The notes beneath the pieces are model-generated. The model was not told where the DNA came from and did no database searches. It saw nothing but the letters and a program-made list of their open reading frames with translations. Shown piece by piece: positions 34,031 through 46,491 of a stretch of DNA of 64,000 nucleotides (within the stretch, counting starts at the first letter, position 1; each line of letters opens with the position of its first letter). The stretch covers positions 49,687,155-49,751,154 of the forward strand of contig CM066994.1 in assembly GCA_033977485.1 (NCBI GenBank), read 5' to 3'. Made by a program: the position numbers and the translations under genes. Origin of the DNA: Hydrangea macrophylla. Lineage: Eukaryota; Streptophyta; Magnoliopsida; Cornales; Hydrangeaceae.

Positions 34031-36591
34031 AAGAAGTTTTCTAACCTCCTCATACACTGATTCTTGTCTTTCGGGAGCCATACCCCTTCCTCTTTTGTTT
34101 AACCGGGCGGTAGCTCAGGTCAACATTGAGTCTATGGGACATGACCCGGTGATCAATTCCGGGCATGTCTTCATGGCTCCAAGTGAAGACATCCTGGTTC
34201 TGTCTCAGGAACTAAATTAGTTTCTCTCTAAGACCTATCTCCATGAGAGTACCAATGCTGACGAATCGGTCAGGAAATTGGGGGTCCAGTGCCACTTAAC
34301 TTAATTCTTCAACTAGGCTGACTCCATCCCTAGCGTCCCTCGGATCCATTTCTTGAATATTTAGGGTTTCCGAAATCACCTCTTTATGCAAAGAACTGAT
34401 GTAACAGCTCTGGGCGGTGGCCTGGTCTCTCGTTAGACTTCCCGATCCCTGCAGGGTCAGGAACTTGACTACCAGGCTATAAGTTGACACAACTGCTCTG
34501 GCCTTGTTGAGTGTTGGTCTCTTAAGGATAATATTGTAAGCATATGGGGCCTCTACAACAATAAAATTTGCAAGTACAGAGACCTGTTATGGGTAGGTCC
34601 CCATAAGAACTGGCAGCTCGATTATCCTGAGCGGTTGCATGCTTGATCCATTGAATCCTACCAAGGGATGGCTACTGGTCGGAGCCAGTCCCTTGATATC
34701 CCAAGCTGATCGAAAGCTGAGTCAAATAGAATGTCCGAGGAGCTACCCGTGTCAATGAGCACTCTTCACCATACAATTAGCTATAAAGAGCGTTACCACC
34801 AATGGATTGCCATGGGTGTAATGCAGGTCTCGGACATCGTCGGATGAGAAAGTTAGGACATCGATCAATTTGTTGGCGGGTTGGACTTCTAGGACATCCG
34901 CTCGGGAATCCCGGGCATGTCTCTTCCTGGCAGACTGTGAGTTCCCTCCGCCTGATGTTCCCCCAGAGACCATGTTGATGTGGCCGAGGGGTTGCTACTG
35001 CTCAAGAGCCCGAGTATCCTACCACGGTGGTCTATCCGCGGTGATAAATTAGGCTATATGGCCTGCTCGATGAGTTTTTCATTGGCAATTTTGAGCTTGA
35101 AATAGTCCTCCGTATCATGGCCATGATCTTTGTGGTACCGGTAGTACTTGTCATGGTTCATCTTCTTTGGGGGACTCTTCAGCTTGGTGGGCTTCTTAAG
35201 CAGCTTCTGAGCCTCGGTTGCTGCCATGGCCTCCTAGATAGGCTAAGAAAGTGCGTGAAGGTGATTGGGGTCTGATCCCGAGCACCCTATTGATCCTACT
35301 TCGGCTTCTTCCCCGAATTCTTCTTAGAGTTTTCTCTCTTGCGCTTGGCTTTTGAGGAGTTGTCTTCTGTAAGGCTTGCACGCTTGGACTTCAAGAATTC
35401 TTCCACGTCGATGTACTTCCCAACTCTCTCCGAGAGTTCAACCAAGGTCGCCGGTCGGTCATGGTAGAACGACGTGGCAACCTTGGTGTATTGAACCCCC
35501 GAGTAGAAGGTTGTGATTACGACTGTTTTGTTTAGGTTGCGAATCTGAAGCTTTTGTTGATTGAACTGATCGACATAGTCCTTTAGGGATTCCCCTTTAT
35601 GCTGCCTGACAGTCAGCAGTTGGGTGACTGGCAGCGGTCAGCCAAGAATGCCAACGAACTGGCTGACGAAGAGTTTGCTGAGTTCCTTGAAGTCACCAAT
35701 CAATTGGGGCTTAAGCGAGTGGAACCATTGTACAGTTGGCCCCTTGAGAATTCTGGGAAAGGCCATGCAGAATAGTTCATCGGCGTTGGTCACCAGCGCC
35801 ATCTGTGCCTTGTAGGTCCAAACATGGTCGACTGGGCTTCCCAACCCATCGTAAGAGTCGAGATGAGGCTATTTGAATTTGTGTGGAATTAGAAATTCTG
35901 TGATCTGGGCGGTGAAGAGTGACTCAGTTTCGGTATTGGCATAGTCACGACCTGGCTTTTGACTCAACTTCTCGATTTGCTTCTGCAGGTCATTGATGCG
36001 AGCTTCCACGTCCTCCTGACTGGTATCAGTCTGGTAGGTCAGGTCAAATGAGGGGGCTTCTTCTTCAAAGTGCACCGTCCTCAAGGATAGGGCTCGGCTA
36101 TGACTCCAGTTGTTCGTATGCCTAAGGTCGCTGCGGCTCCTGGCTAAGCAGTCCTTAGATGATTCCCGGTTCACTCGCGCTTGTCCCTCCCCTCTGGCCG
36201 CCCGCTTATTATTGATGATCTTCCTCGCATCCCCTAAGCGATTTGGGTTAGCCCATGCATGTTGCCAGGTTCATATGGGAGCCCGGCCACACTGTCTGAT
36301 CTCGGATTGTCCCACAGCCTGAGGGGATGCTGGTGCAGTATGGGCTCGTCGTCAGATCTGTACGGGTTCCCTATTGCACTCATTGTTTCCGTGGGGTATA
36401 GTAGCTTATGGGGGCTTGTTCTGTTGTGCCAGCAGAGCTTCGATTTTCATCTGTGCCTGGCGCTTGCCCTCCAGAAGTTATGAAAAGGCCACAGTGATCT
36501 GTTCTAAGGTAATGGAGGCAGCCGGTTGGCCGACCTACGAATCCGCCTGACCTGTTGGTGCAGCAGTCTTCTTACCCTTCTTTGGAGGCAT
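34031..36591 (-). pseudogene. E5 gag and protease (broken)
   Basis: Gag begins at the ATG at 36591 (MPPKKGKKTAAPTGQ). The coiled, Gln-rich stretch lies at 36174-35869 and the gag core at 35844-35638 (ILKGPTVQWFHSLKPQ, FVSQFVGIL), continuing to about 35400 and a basic linker at 35381-35196. The protease region reads in pieces at 34973-34752 and 34490-34296. The DTGSS-type active site at about 34745-34765 is readable only in a broken frame. Gene order matches E1, and the lesions differ from those of E1. Confidence 0.8.
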
Positions 36592-36634
36592 GGTGATCAG
36601 TCAAAAGGTTTGTTTATTTTTAGAAATCTATCGA

Positions 36635-36655
36635 TTTCCCACAGACGGCGTCACC
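36635..36655 (-). promoter_or_regulatory. E5 primer binding site
   Basis: On the minus strand GACGCCGTCTGTGGGAAATC follows the LTR end, matching the E1 site apart from small changes. It marks the start of minus-strand cDNA synthesis. Confidence 0.65.
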
Positions 36656-37252
36656 TGATGATGCCTAAATTTGGTTAAGAGAGAATACGAAGGATGAGAT
36701 GAGAATTTGTATATGGTTCAGCCCTGTTAATGAAGAGACCTACGTCCATGTTGTGTGTCGGAGCACTTGTACTATGGAATTAAAAGGTCGGGGGCCTATG
36801 GTGAACCAACAATGGGACTGGAGCTACCAGAGATCGGCCGGGTATGTATATACGAGTATATTAAACAATAGTGCAATTCTATGAGATAGGGATGCCCTTC
36901 CCTCTTGAAGGGGGTGAGTGGTCTCTATTATAGATACAAGAGACCTACTCGTACAAGGTAAGTAATTTGATTATGTAATACAATGTAGTAGGGATTGATT
37001 AGCACGAATCATGGGAGTTTTGTAACCGGATTAAGAAATAATCTCCTCTTTCCATTAGTCTTCTAACCTACGTAGGAAACTGTCTGAGTTATATTGGAGC
37101 TCGTCATGGGGTGTGGCCAGGTGGCACCTGTGACGAACTGAGCCCGTACAGCATCCCCGACCTATTGGTCGGAACTGGATAGTACTAGGCGAACCGCTCT
37201 AGTTGACGAGGGCTAAGCCTTTTACCTTCACTGGATATTTTTGTACATATCA
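36656..37252 (-). repeat. E5 5' LTR (597 bp)
   Basis: The minus-strand ends TGATATGT and ...GCATCATCA match the E1 LTR, as do several internal blocks, for example around the GAGGGGGTGAGTGGTCTC stretch at 36907-36926 (plus). It has diverged clearly from the E1 LTR. Confidence 0.85.
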
Positions 37253-38381
37253 TACTCCTACACCACAATATATCCCAAGGAGAAATTAAAGGTTGTGAAT
37301 ATTAAATGGCAATCTAACTCAAAATGGGTCTTCAAATCATACAATAATGGAATCAATAGATGACTTAACGAACTTGTCAAACTTGGAATGAAACCATGCA
37401 TGTTCAGTAGAAGACTTCTGAGTATTTGAATCTAATTAATCGAAGGCTTATAGAAAGAATGAGAAAATTCAGTCTGGACCAAAGAATGTTTGTAGAGAGA
37501 GAATAATTCAAGATTGATGCTGAAATGGCATCCTGAATACCTTTTATTCAAGTGTTTTAGCAGATCTTGAATGCATTTTCTTACTCTTTGGTGACTCTGG
37601 ATCCAACTGAGATTTTTGTAGCAGATTGTGTGTTGATCAGACAAGGTTTCCGTCCGATGACTTAGAAAATTTGGGTAGATGATAAAGTGTGAAATTCTTC
37701 TATTACCCCTCAGTTGATGGCTTGTGCCTGGCACATGACAATTGACACACTACTTCTGCTTGATTATTTAACAGTTCCTCAAGGACAACATTGATCCATC
37801 CAACTAAAGAACTTTGAGAACAAAATTGAGCCTTTTAAAATTTTAGGGACCAAACACGAGGGCCAAATTATGAGGGTGTAAAATGTATTAAAGCAAAAAA
37901 AAAACTGTGTCTGATATTATTTAGGTTAATTATATTTTACTCCCCCACCCCACCCGTGGTTAGGCGCATTTCTACTCTACCCCCACGTGGTTCAAAAGTG
38001 GACACTTAATCCCTTTGTAGTTTTGGACTAAAGTGAAATTACTAAGATTTCTCTCAAATCAAGTGAAGCCTTAGTAACAAAACAATGGGACTAATTGAAA
38101 TTCATTGGATGTAGTTTTAGATAATTGTATTGCACATCATTTGGAAACAAACATGAGAACTATTATTCAAAAAATGAAGAAAAGGGAATGAAAACTGAGG
38201 GAGGAGGGACGGTCTTTTAATTCTAACTCATACAAACCATTTTGATTATTGAAAAAACTAAAGGAAAACTAAAGAGAGAAGTGGTTGCATCATCAAATCT
38301 TATCTGGTAAAGTCTCTATTTGACATTCAAAGATATAAGAATAAAATCCCCAATCATTTAGCGTGAGAGGATTGCCTTATC
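37253..38381. other. Unassigned intergenic region
   Basis: No gene is recognised. The short minus-strand ORF 37734-37432 looks like chance. The block at 37915-38060 (ACTCCCCCACCCCACCCGTG, CCCCACGTGG) has the style of a decayed MITE, but I could not pair its ends. Confidence 0.35.
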
Positions 38382-38639
38382 TAGGGATGGGCAAACAGTT
38401 TAGTTAACCAAAATTTTTAACCAAACCAAATTAAAATAGCCAATTCAGTTGATAACCGAACTGAACTAAATTGTGTTCGAGCCGAAACTGAACTATTTTT
38501 TAACTTGATTGGTTCGGTTTTCGGTACCACTTATGGAAATCGAATCGAACTGAAAACCAAATTGTATATATGATATATATTCCGAGAATATTAGGGCTTG
38601 TGAAATAAAACTCATATTTTTTAGTTACCCTCTTTTCAT

Positions 38640-40521
38640 TTTAGATCTGAGCACTCAGCGAACACAAAATGTTCTCTTCCTTGTCCCAGTTTTATCTATT
38701 TCCTTCCAGTACTCCTTTCTTATTCACCGACCCATCAGTAGATCTGTTTCCTGATGCATTTGATGCAAGTTCTCACTCTGAATATCATCATTTGCCCCTC
38801 TTACCACATCTACATCTGCAAACTCCTCATTTGAGTTATCCACCATAGCCTATCCTGAACAGTCTGCTCCTTCTAATGGATCTGCAGCGGAGACTAATCC
38901 ACTTCTTAGATGCAGCGACCAAATGAAAACTACTCTAGTTCATCTTCATGATTACCATCTACAATTCTCTCTAATTATAAGTCTCAGTCTTATGTTGAGG
39001 CTATCTCTAACCCCATTTGGCAGAAAGCAATCGATGATGAACTGCAGGCTTTGGACAAAAATCGCACTTGGGATTTGGTGGACTTACTAAAAGACAAGAA
39101 GGCTATAGGATATAAATGGATTTACAAAATTAGAACTCACTCCAATGGGTCCATTGATCGCTATAAGTCACGTCTAGTAGCCAAAGGATTTAGATAGTAG
39201 TATGGAATCAATAATGAGGAGACCTTTGTCCCAGTTGCCTGTCTCACTTCAGTCCGTAGTAAAATTGCAGTTGCTGTAGTTCATCGTTGGAAATTATTTC
39301 AGGTGGATGTGAAAAATTCCTTTCTCAATGGTGAACTCACAGAAGAAGTCTACATGAGACCTCCTCCTGGCTATCATCACCATCCTCACCAGGTTTGCAA
39401 ACTCTGTCGGGCTCTCTATGGTCTCAAGCAAGCTCCCTAGGGTTGGTTTGCCAAATTTAGCACCATTGTTGGAGACTTTGGATTCACTTCAAGCCCACAT
39501 AATTCCGCCCTCTTCATCTGCAAGTCGAACCGGGGTACTATCCTTCTCCTCCTCTATGTGGATGATATAATTATCACAGGGGATGATCTATTTGGCATTT
39601 TAGATCTCGAGACTTATCTTAGCAAACATGTAGAGATGAAGGATCTTGGGAGACTCAATTACTTTCTGGGGCTTGAGATCACTTCCAGTTCGGAGGGATA
39701 TTATCTTTCTCTGGTCAAATATGCCTCTGACCTTCTCACTAAGGTGGGAATCACGGATAGCAAGACCAGTGCTACTCTTCTTGAGCTCAACTCTAGACTC
39801 ATTCCTATAGATGGTATACCTCTGGATGACCCCACCATGTATCCCCAGTTGGTTGGGAGTCTCGTTTACCTTACCGTTACTCGGCTCGATATCTCGTATG
39901 CCGTATATATTGTCAGTCAGTTTCTCTTTGCTCCCCGTTCTCTACATTATGCAGTAGTTCTACGCTTTCTCAGATACATTAAGGGAACTCTATATCATGA
40001 TCTCCACTTCTCCGCTCACTCCTCGCTTGAGCTCCGTGCCAACTCTGATGCAAACTTGGTAAGAGACCCCACTAATCGACGCTCTACTACAGGTTATTGT
40101 TTCTTCCTAGGTGATTCTCTCATTTCTTAGCGTAGTAAGAAGCAAATTGTCATTGCTTGATCTAGTATAGAGGCTGAGTATTGTGCCCTTGCTAATGCCA
40201 CTCAAGAGCTTCTCTGGCTTTGCTGGTTACTTGAAGACATGGGAGTTACTCATTTCACTTCAACTACCATCAACTGTGACAACCAACATGCTATCCAAAT
40301 TACCTATAATGATGTTTTTTATGAATGCACAAAACACATTGAGATTGATTGTCATTTTGTGCATCATCATCTCTCTTGTAGCACCATTGGTCTTACTGCT
40401 GTTTCCTCAACTAATCAGACTGCTGATGTTTTCACCAAAGCTCATCCACCAGGACGTCTTTAGGATCTTGTTTCCAAACTCAAGTTGATTTTTATTCTAC
40501 CACCTTGAGTTTGAGGGGGGC
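38640..40521 (+). pseudogene. E6: copia RT-RNase H fragment
   Basis: The plus strand reads copia RT from about 38976 (SYVEAISNPIWQKAIDDELQ) through [48 protein letters not shown] and the catalytic YVDD (39557-39568). RNase H follows to about 40470 (RSTTGYCFFLGDSLIS, EAEYCALANA, TADVFTKA). In-frame stops fall near 39197, 39438, 40127 and 40159. A polypurine tract (GAGTTTGAGGGGGG, 40507-40520) precedes its 3' LTR. Integrase, gag and the 5' LTR are missing. Confidence 0.88.
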
Positions 40522-40557
40522 TGTTAGAATAATTCCCTTCCTTATTCATGTTTATTC
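40522..40557 (+). repeat. E6 3' LTR, first part
   Basis: It starts TGTTAGAATAATTCCC right after the polypurine tract and is interrupted after 36 bases by E7. It continues at 47469. Confidence 0.85.
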
Positions 40558-41589
40558 TGTTGGAAATATTTCAGCTTCTACAAAATTGTTAGAAATATTT
40601 CCTTGATATAGTTGGAAACAAAAAACAGATTCTGAATATAACAAATGAAAACAGTAAAATTACACTTTGACAGAAACAGAAAATAAACAGGAAAATCAAA
40701 CCGAGGCCTGTGATTTTCATTCACAGTTTCCTTAAAACAGATTCGCCGCCTCACCGGATGTGCTTGAGGAATTCGTCGGCGTCTGTCTCCCAGGATACAG
40801 CGGCTTCTAGCAGTAGTACTTGCACAACGTAGACTGCTCCGGCGAACTTCTTATGTTTTGTGCTCTCTCAGAAAACTTAGGACAGTAGGAGAAGAGAAGA
40901 GAAGACTCTGTAATTCGTGTCTCTAGATTGAGGGGAATCTGAGATATATATAGGATAGTCATATGCCTTTCCATTTTCTGTAACTACAACCTGTTCATCT
41001 TGCAACAGTTTAGAAATCCCAAAGGTTTCTGCAATGAAAAACATGTGCAGAAATCCCAAGGGTCTCTCATTACATTTTGGAAAAAACCAAACTTGAGGGG
41101 TCTAAAAAGAAATATTCTATGCGGGCCGCACCCGTACCCGCACCCGCACCCACACTCACGACCACGACCCGACCCGACCCGACCCGACCGGTCGGTCGGA
41201 CGGACGGCGGCGGCGGCGGCGCGCGCGCGCGCGTGTGTGGAGTAAACCCAAAGGGCCTTAGGTCCTCCCCCTTCCACAAAACTGGGTACCCCTTGGGGCC
41301 CAAACCCAAAACTTGAAGTAGCCTTATAAATACACTATAAGCTACTTCTAGTTTTCCTATGTGGGACAAGGCAAGTTGTGAACCTCTTTCATTTCAACAA
41401 CTCCTTGTATGGGGCAACCTTTAACCATTAATTTCTCATTCACCCATCAATATCTTTGGACATGTGAATATCCAAACTTCATCTCCTCATGGAGGAGAAC
41501 ACAAATCCAAAAGGACCCCACTTAAACTCTAAGTGGGTCCCACTTTTATTAGCCCTTAAACATGGCCAAACACACATATTTATCCAACA
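40558..41589 (-). repeat. E7 3' LTR (1032 bp)
   Basis: Minus-strand TATA-like box CCTATATATATC at plus 40943-40953. A GC-rich tract at about 41118-41238 (CCCGACC, GGCGGC and GCGCGC repeats) is about 60 bases longer than in the partner LTR. The purine-rich tract (CATGTGGGGGAT on the minus strand) adjoins its inner end at 41590-41601. Confidence 0.93.
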
Positions 41590-42135
41590 ATCCCCCACAT
41601 GAATGAAATTAACCGAAACGATGTGAGACAATGACTCGACAAGAGAGAGAGCACAACGGATCACTCCTGCAAAGGATAGGTAGCTTTTGGCTTTGAACCT
41701 TCCCTTGTGACAATCTATCAGATTTACTGGCTGACCAGTGAACGTATAGTCTTGAACTGATTGCCATTAGTGTAAACAACCGACAGACATCACACAGAAG
41801 CTTTCCAAACATAGTTTAGTTCTTACACTTGTGTTCATTTTGGCCTTGAACACTCGCCTGGTTCAGTGAATGTTTATCAAAGAATTTCGCCTTTCTCAAA
41901 TTCTTTTAGAAGCGGCCCCACTTCACATTCACATAGGTGACTATTTAGAGTATCCTGCTATACTCCGCTTGGTTATACCAACGCACATAGTCATTAAAAG
42001 CTAAGCTTACCCTTACACCATGCAGGTATCACTGTTGAATCATAGAAATGGGCAGAAAAACATTTCTTCTCAGTGATTCTCTTAAGGTACATGAAATTAG
42101 GTTGTCCCTTTGAACCTAGATCTTGGGATCTTCAG

Positions 42136-42319
42136 TCAACTAGGTTGGGTTTCCATTCCATTCCCTTGCAACGTCATAGGCTTTAGTCCCATTCCTCTAG
42201 ATGATTTATTAACTAACTCTCGATTTAACCCTTTGGTTAGTGGATCCGCAATATTGTCCTTTGACTTTACATAGTCAATTGTGACAATCCCACTTGAGAG
42301 TAGTTGTTTAATGGTATTG

Positions 42320-42363
<44 letters not shown>

Positions 42364-43317
42364 TTGTGCCCTTCCAATAGCAGATTGGCTATCGCAGTGT
42401 ATGCAAATAGCTGGCACAGGTTTTGACCATCTAGGAATATCTTCTACAAAATGGCGAAGCCATTCAGCCTCTTCAGCTGCCTTGTCTAGCGCAATGAATT
42501 CAGATTCCATTGTCGACCTAGCAATACAAGTTTGTTTTGAAGATTTCCATGACACAGCTGCACCACCAAGTGTGAAAACATATCCACTTGTAGATTTTGA
42601 ATCTTTCATGTCGGATATCCAGTTCGTATCACTGTATCCTTCTAATACAGCTGGATATCTCATGTAGTGCAATCCCTGATCACGTGTATATCGTAAGTAC
42701 CGCAATACCCTTATTATCCCTTTCCAGTGTTCAGCACTAGGATTACTAGTGTATCTACTCAGTCTACTAACTGAATAAGCAATGTCAGGCCTTGTACAAC
42801 TCATCAAGTACATCAAGCTTCCTATCACTCGAGAATATTCTAGTTGAGAAACACTCTCACCAGTATTCTTGGATAGGTGTAGACTTAAGTCCACAGGCGT
42901 CCTGGCTACACTTGTATCAGACTTGCTGAATTTCTCTAGAATCTTGTCTATATAATGTGACTGTGATAAAACAAGTCCATTGGTATTTCTAGAGATCTTG
43001 ATGCCCAATATAACATCAGTAAGTCCCATATCTTTCATGTCAAATTTAGAATTCAACATTTTCTTAGTAGATTTAATGATTTTATCATTACTACCCACTA
43101 TTAGCATGTCATCAACATATAGACATAAGATGACATAGCCTTCATTCGTGTCTTTGACATAAACACATTTATCACACTCATTGATTTTAAACCCACTAGA
43201 GAGTACAGCTTTGTCAAATTTTTCATGCCATTGTTTTGGAGCTTGTTTCAAGCCATACAATGATTTAACAAGCTTACACACTTTATTTTCTTGCCCTGGA
43301 GCAGAAAATCCTTCAGG
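42136..43317 (-). pseudogene. E7 pol, second half: RT C-terminus and RNase H
   Basis: The minus-strand ORF from 43281 continues the pol frame after a premature TAA at about 43318. It holds [17 protein letters not shown], the catalytic YVDD at about residues 55-58 and the RT thumb. RNase H follows with [46 protein letters not shown] and the DPLTKGL end, to the natural stop. Apart from the stop that separates it from the upstream half it looks intact. Confidence 0.9.
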
Positions 43318-45483
43318 TTATTCCATGTAGATTTCTTCATTCAAATCTCCATTAAGGAAGGCTGTCTTAACATCCATTTGATGTATTTCGAGACCTCGCA
43401 AAGCTGCGATCGCAATAATCATACGAATGGAAGTTATTCTCGTAACAGGAGAATACGTATCAAAGTAGTCTAGACCCTCCTTTTGTCTATACCCTTTAAT
43501 GACAAGCCTTGCCTTATACTTATCAATAGTACCATCCGTCTTCATTTTCTTTTTAAAAATCCACTTGTAGCCCAACGGCTTACAACCAGGAGGAAGGTCT
43601 ACCAGTTCCCAAGTATGGTTTTGTAGGATAGAATCAATTTCACTCTTGATTGCTTCTTTCCACAATGGACCATCTGGTGATCTAATAGCTTCATTATAGC
43701 TTTGAGGCTCACTTTCTATAACATAAGTTATAAAGTCTGGACCAAAAGATTTTGAGGTCCTAGTGCGTTTCCCACGTCTAGGCTCAACATTAACATCATC
43801 TTCTTGGGTTTTACTAGTTTCCCCAACAGTCTCAAATGTGCGTTTTTTAGAAGTATATTCCTCTTTACAAGGAAATATATTCTCAAAGAACGACGCATTT
43901 CTAGACTCTATGATCGTGTTCTTGTGTATATCTGGGTTTTCAGATTTGTGTACAAGAAACCGATACGCACTACTATTATGTGCATAGCCAATAAATAAAC
44001 AGTCAACAGTTTTTGGACCTATCTTCTCTTTCTTAGGAGTAGGTACAAGAACTTTTGCAAGACACCCCCACATTCGTAAGAATTTATATGATGGTTTTCG
44101 ACCATTCCACTGTTCATACGGGGTTTGATCAACTTTCTTTCGAGGCACCTTATTTAAAATGTAATTTGCAGAGAGAATTGCCTCCCCCCACAAGTTCTGT
44201 GGCAATCCAGAACTTATTAACATAGCATTCATCATTTCTTTTAAGGTACGATTTTTCCTTTCAGCAACTCCATTTGATGGAGGCGAATAAGGTGCAGTGG
44301 TTTGGTGAATAATTCCATTTTGTGCACAATAGTCACCATATGGTGCTACATATTCACCACCTCTATCACTTCTTAACACCTTAATCTTTTTCCCAAGTTG
44401 ATTCTCAACCTCTGTCTTGTATAGAATGAACTTATCCAAAGCTTCATCCTTACTTTTTAGCAAATACACATAACAGTATTCAGTGCAGTCATCAACAAAA
44501 GTAATAAAATACTTATTGCCACCTCTAGATTGAACCATTTTTAAATCACATACATCAGTATGAATTAAACCCAATGGTTCAGTGCTTCTTTCAACTGATT
44601 GAAATGAAGTCTTTGTTAATTTTGCTTCAACACAAGTTTCACATTTCTCACTTGTGTCAATATGGAAGTTTGGTATGTGGTCTAATTTAATTAATCTTCG
44701 CAAAGAATTAAAATTAACATGTCCTAGTCTACCATGCCACAAATTGGAAGACTCAAGCAAGTAAACAGAAGAGGTACTCATTTTATTAATTTTTGGGAAT
44801 ACAGTCGCTACATTCAATTTAAACATCCCATTACACATATACCCCTTCCCCACATACATTCCTGCTTTGGTCAACACCACCTTGTCTGACTCAAAGACCA
44901 TACGGAAACCATGCTTGCTTAGGAGAGAACCGGATACCAAATTCTTGCGAATTTCCGGTACATAAAGGACATTGTTGAGAGTTAGCTCCTTTCCTGAAGT
45001 CATCTTCAGAATTATTTTCCCTTGCCCTTCAACATCTGAGGAGGCAGAATTTCCCATATACATCTTCTCACCATTAGTCATTGGTTCGAAGGAAGTGAAC
45101 ATAGCCTTGTCGGAGCATATGTGGCGAGTAGCACCAGTGTCTATCCACCATTCCCTTGGGTTTGAATCCACCAAGTTCACTTCAGAGACCACAGCAGACA
45201 GATTAATGTTAGAGACATCCCTTGAGATAGCTTGATTATTCTGGACTTTCTTTGGCAGGCGACATTCAGAAGCCCGGTGTCTAGTCTTGCCACAGTTGTA
45301 GCACTTGCCTTGAAACTGAAATGTCGGCTTCTTGGCGATACCACCTTTTGGCCCCATCTTGTACCCTTTGCCAGAAGGAAGGAATTTTCTTCTTCCCACG
45401 TGATTTTTGACCATGCTCAACCATATTAGCCTTGGCCCCAAAATCCCCCAATTTCCTGTCAGCCCCTTTGTTGTCTTTTTCAA
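43318..45483 (-). pseudogene. E7 pol, first half: zinc knuckle, protease, integrase, RT N-terminus
   Basis: A 721-codon minus-strand frame. The nucleic-acid knuckle [14 protein letters not shown] lies at residues 61-74 and the protease site WIDTGATRH near 113-121. The pre-integrase HGRLGH...CETC zinc region comes next, then the integrase core with [15 protein letters not shown] and SDRGGEY...[11 protein letters not shown] begins with [27 protein letters not shown] and [24 protein letters not shown] then interrupts where relatives usually carry a glutamine codon. The first 30 or so residues are out of the gag frame, because of the frameshift near 45395. Confidence 0.9.
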
Positions 45484-46147
45484 TTCGAAGCCTTACGATG
45501 AGATCTTCAATCTTCATCTCCTTTCGCTTGTGCTTCAAATAGTTCTTGAAGTCCTTCCAAGCAGGGGGTAGCTTTTCAATTATAGCAGCAACTTGGAAAG
45601 TTTCGCTTAAGGTCATCCCTTCAGCATGGATTTCATGCAAGATCACTTGCAGCTCTTGAACTTGACTGATCACAGTTTTCGAGTCCACCATTTTATAGTC
45701 GAGGAATCTCCCCACTACAAATTTCTTTGAACCGGCATCCTCGGTTTTGTACTTTCTGTCTAAGGACTCCCACAGTTCCTTAGCAGCGGTCTTAACACTA
45801 TACACATTATAGAGTGTATCGTGTAAGCCATTCAATACATAGTTTCGGCACAGAAAGTCCGAGTGCTTCCAAGCATCAATAGCCAGCACAACCTCTCGGT
45901 CTTGTTCGTTTTCATTAGGCACAGGAGCCTCTTCCTTCAAGAACCTCGCAAGGTTCAAGGTGGTAAGGTAGAACAGCATCTTTTGCTGCCACCTCTTGAA
46001 ATCCATGCCATTGAATTTCTCGGGTTTCTCCCCGTGGTTCACAGGAACCGTTTGGATTGAGGGAACCTTCACCGGTATGGAGCCAATCACGACAGTGTTG
46101 GAGCCAGTAGCACCGTCGGTTGCAGTGTTCACATTCTCATTTGCCAT
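45281..46147 (-). pseudogene. E7 gag
   Basis: The minus-strand ATG at 46147 opens a 288-codon frame with a copia gag domain: [20 protein letters not shown] near residues 47-66, [20 protein letters not shown] near 127, and [19 protein letters not shown] near 194-212. At about residue 250 a single-base lesion (near 45395) takes the frame away from the zinc knuckle, so gag and pol are no longer fused. The protein would assemble particles in the cytoplasm. Confidence 0.9.
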
Positions 46148-46491
46148 TTCTGAAAATTATCACAAGAGAAAAGAAATTAAATCTAATATATTTTTTTTTT
46201 CCTTTCTCTTTTAATTTTAACAGTAGCAGATTTTTGTTTTCCGATTTTTGTTAAGAAAACGAATGAAATTTAAGATTCTGCCCGCATAGTCCCAAGAAAA
46301 ACTCGATTCTGCACACTTTCCGTCTAATGCAATTTTCTCAGATTCTGCACCGTTTGGGCAGAAAACGAGAATCACAGTAGCAGTTTTTTTTTTTGTAAAA
46401 CTGTTTTCAAAAATTAACTTGGTTTTCCAAATCCGAATCTGTTTTTGTTTTGTAAAAAAAATATTGAATCTGTTTTAAGATTGTTGGAAAT
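46148..46491 (-). other. E7 leader, containing a module shared with E8 LTRs
   Basis: Between the 5' LTR and the gag ATG lies a 344-base leader. Bases 46175-46391 match the interior of each E8 LTR (for example 53576-53778) at most positions, in the same plus-strand orientation and hence antisense to E7. The base next to the LTR does not begin the usual TGGTATCAGAGC primer site. The minus strand reads ATCTTAAAACAGATTC there instead. Confidence 0.75.

Larger units (their letters stand above)
33014..37252 (-). mobile_element. E5: truncated Tat-lineage Ty3/gypsy element
   Basis: It is related to E1 throughout, in the same order and on the same strand: LTR 37252-36656, primer site, gag from 36591, protease, RT, start of RNase H. 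It ends at about 33020 within the RNase H region (HVIVVLTK), roughly 800 bases of element sequence earlier than E1. Integrase and the second LTR are absent. Many stops and frameshifts are present. Confidence 0.88.

Noticed and set aside
37432..37734. 100-codon minus-strand ORF between E5 and the hAT end
   Set aside because: No recognisable domain, no clear start context, and length within chance expectation.
40984..41316. Arg/Ala/Pro-rich ORFs on both strands in the E7 LTR GC tract
   Set aside because: They arise from the CCCGACC/GGCGGC repeats and vary with tract length between the two LTRs.
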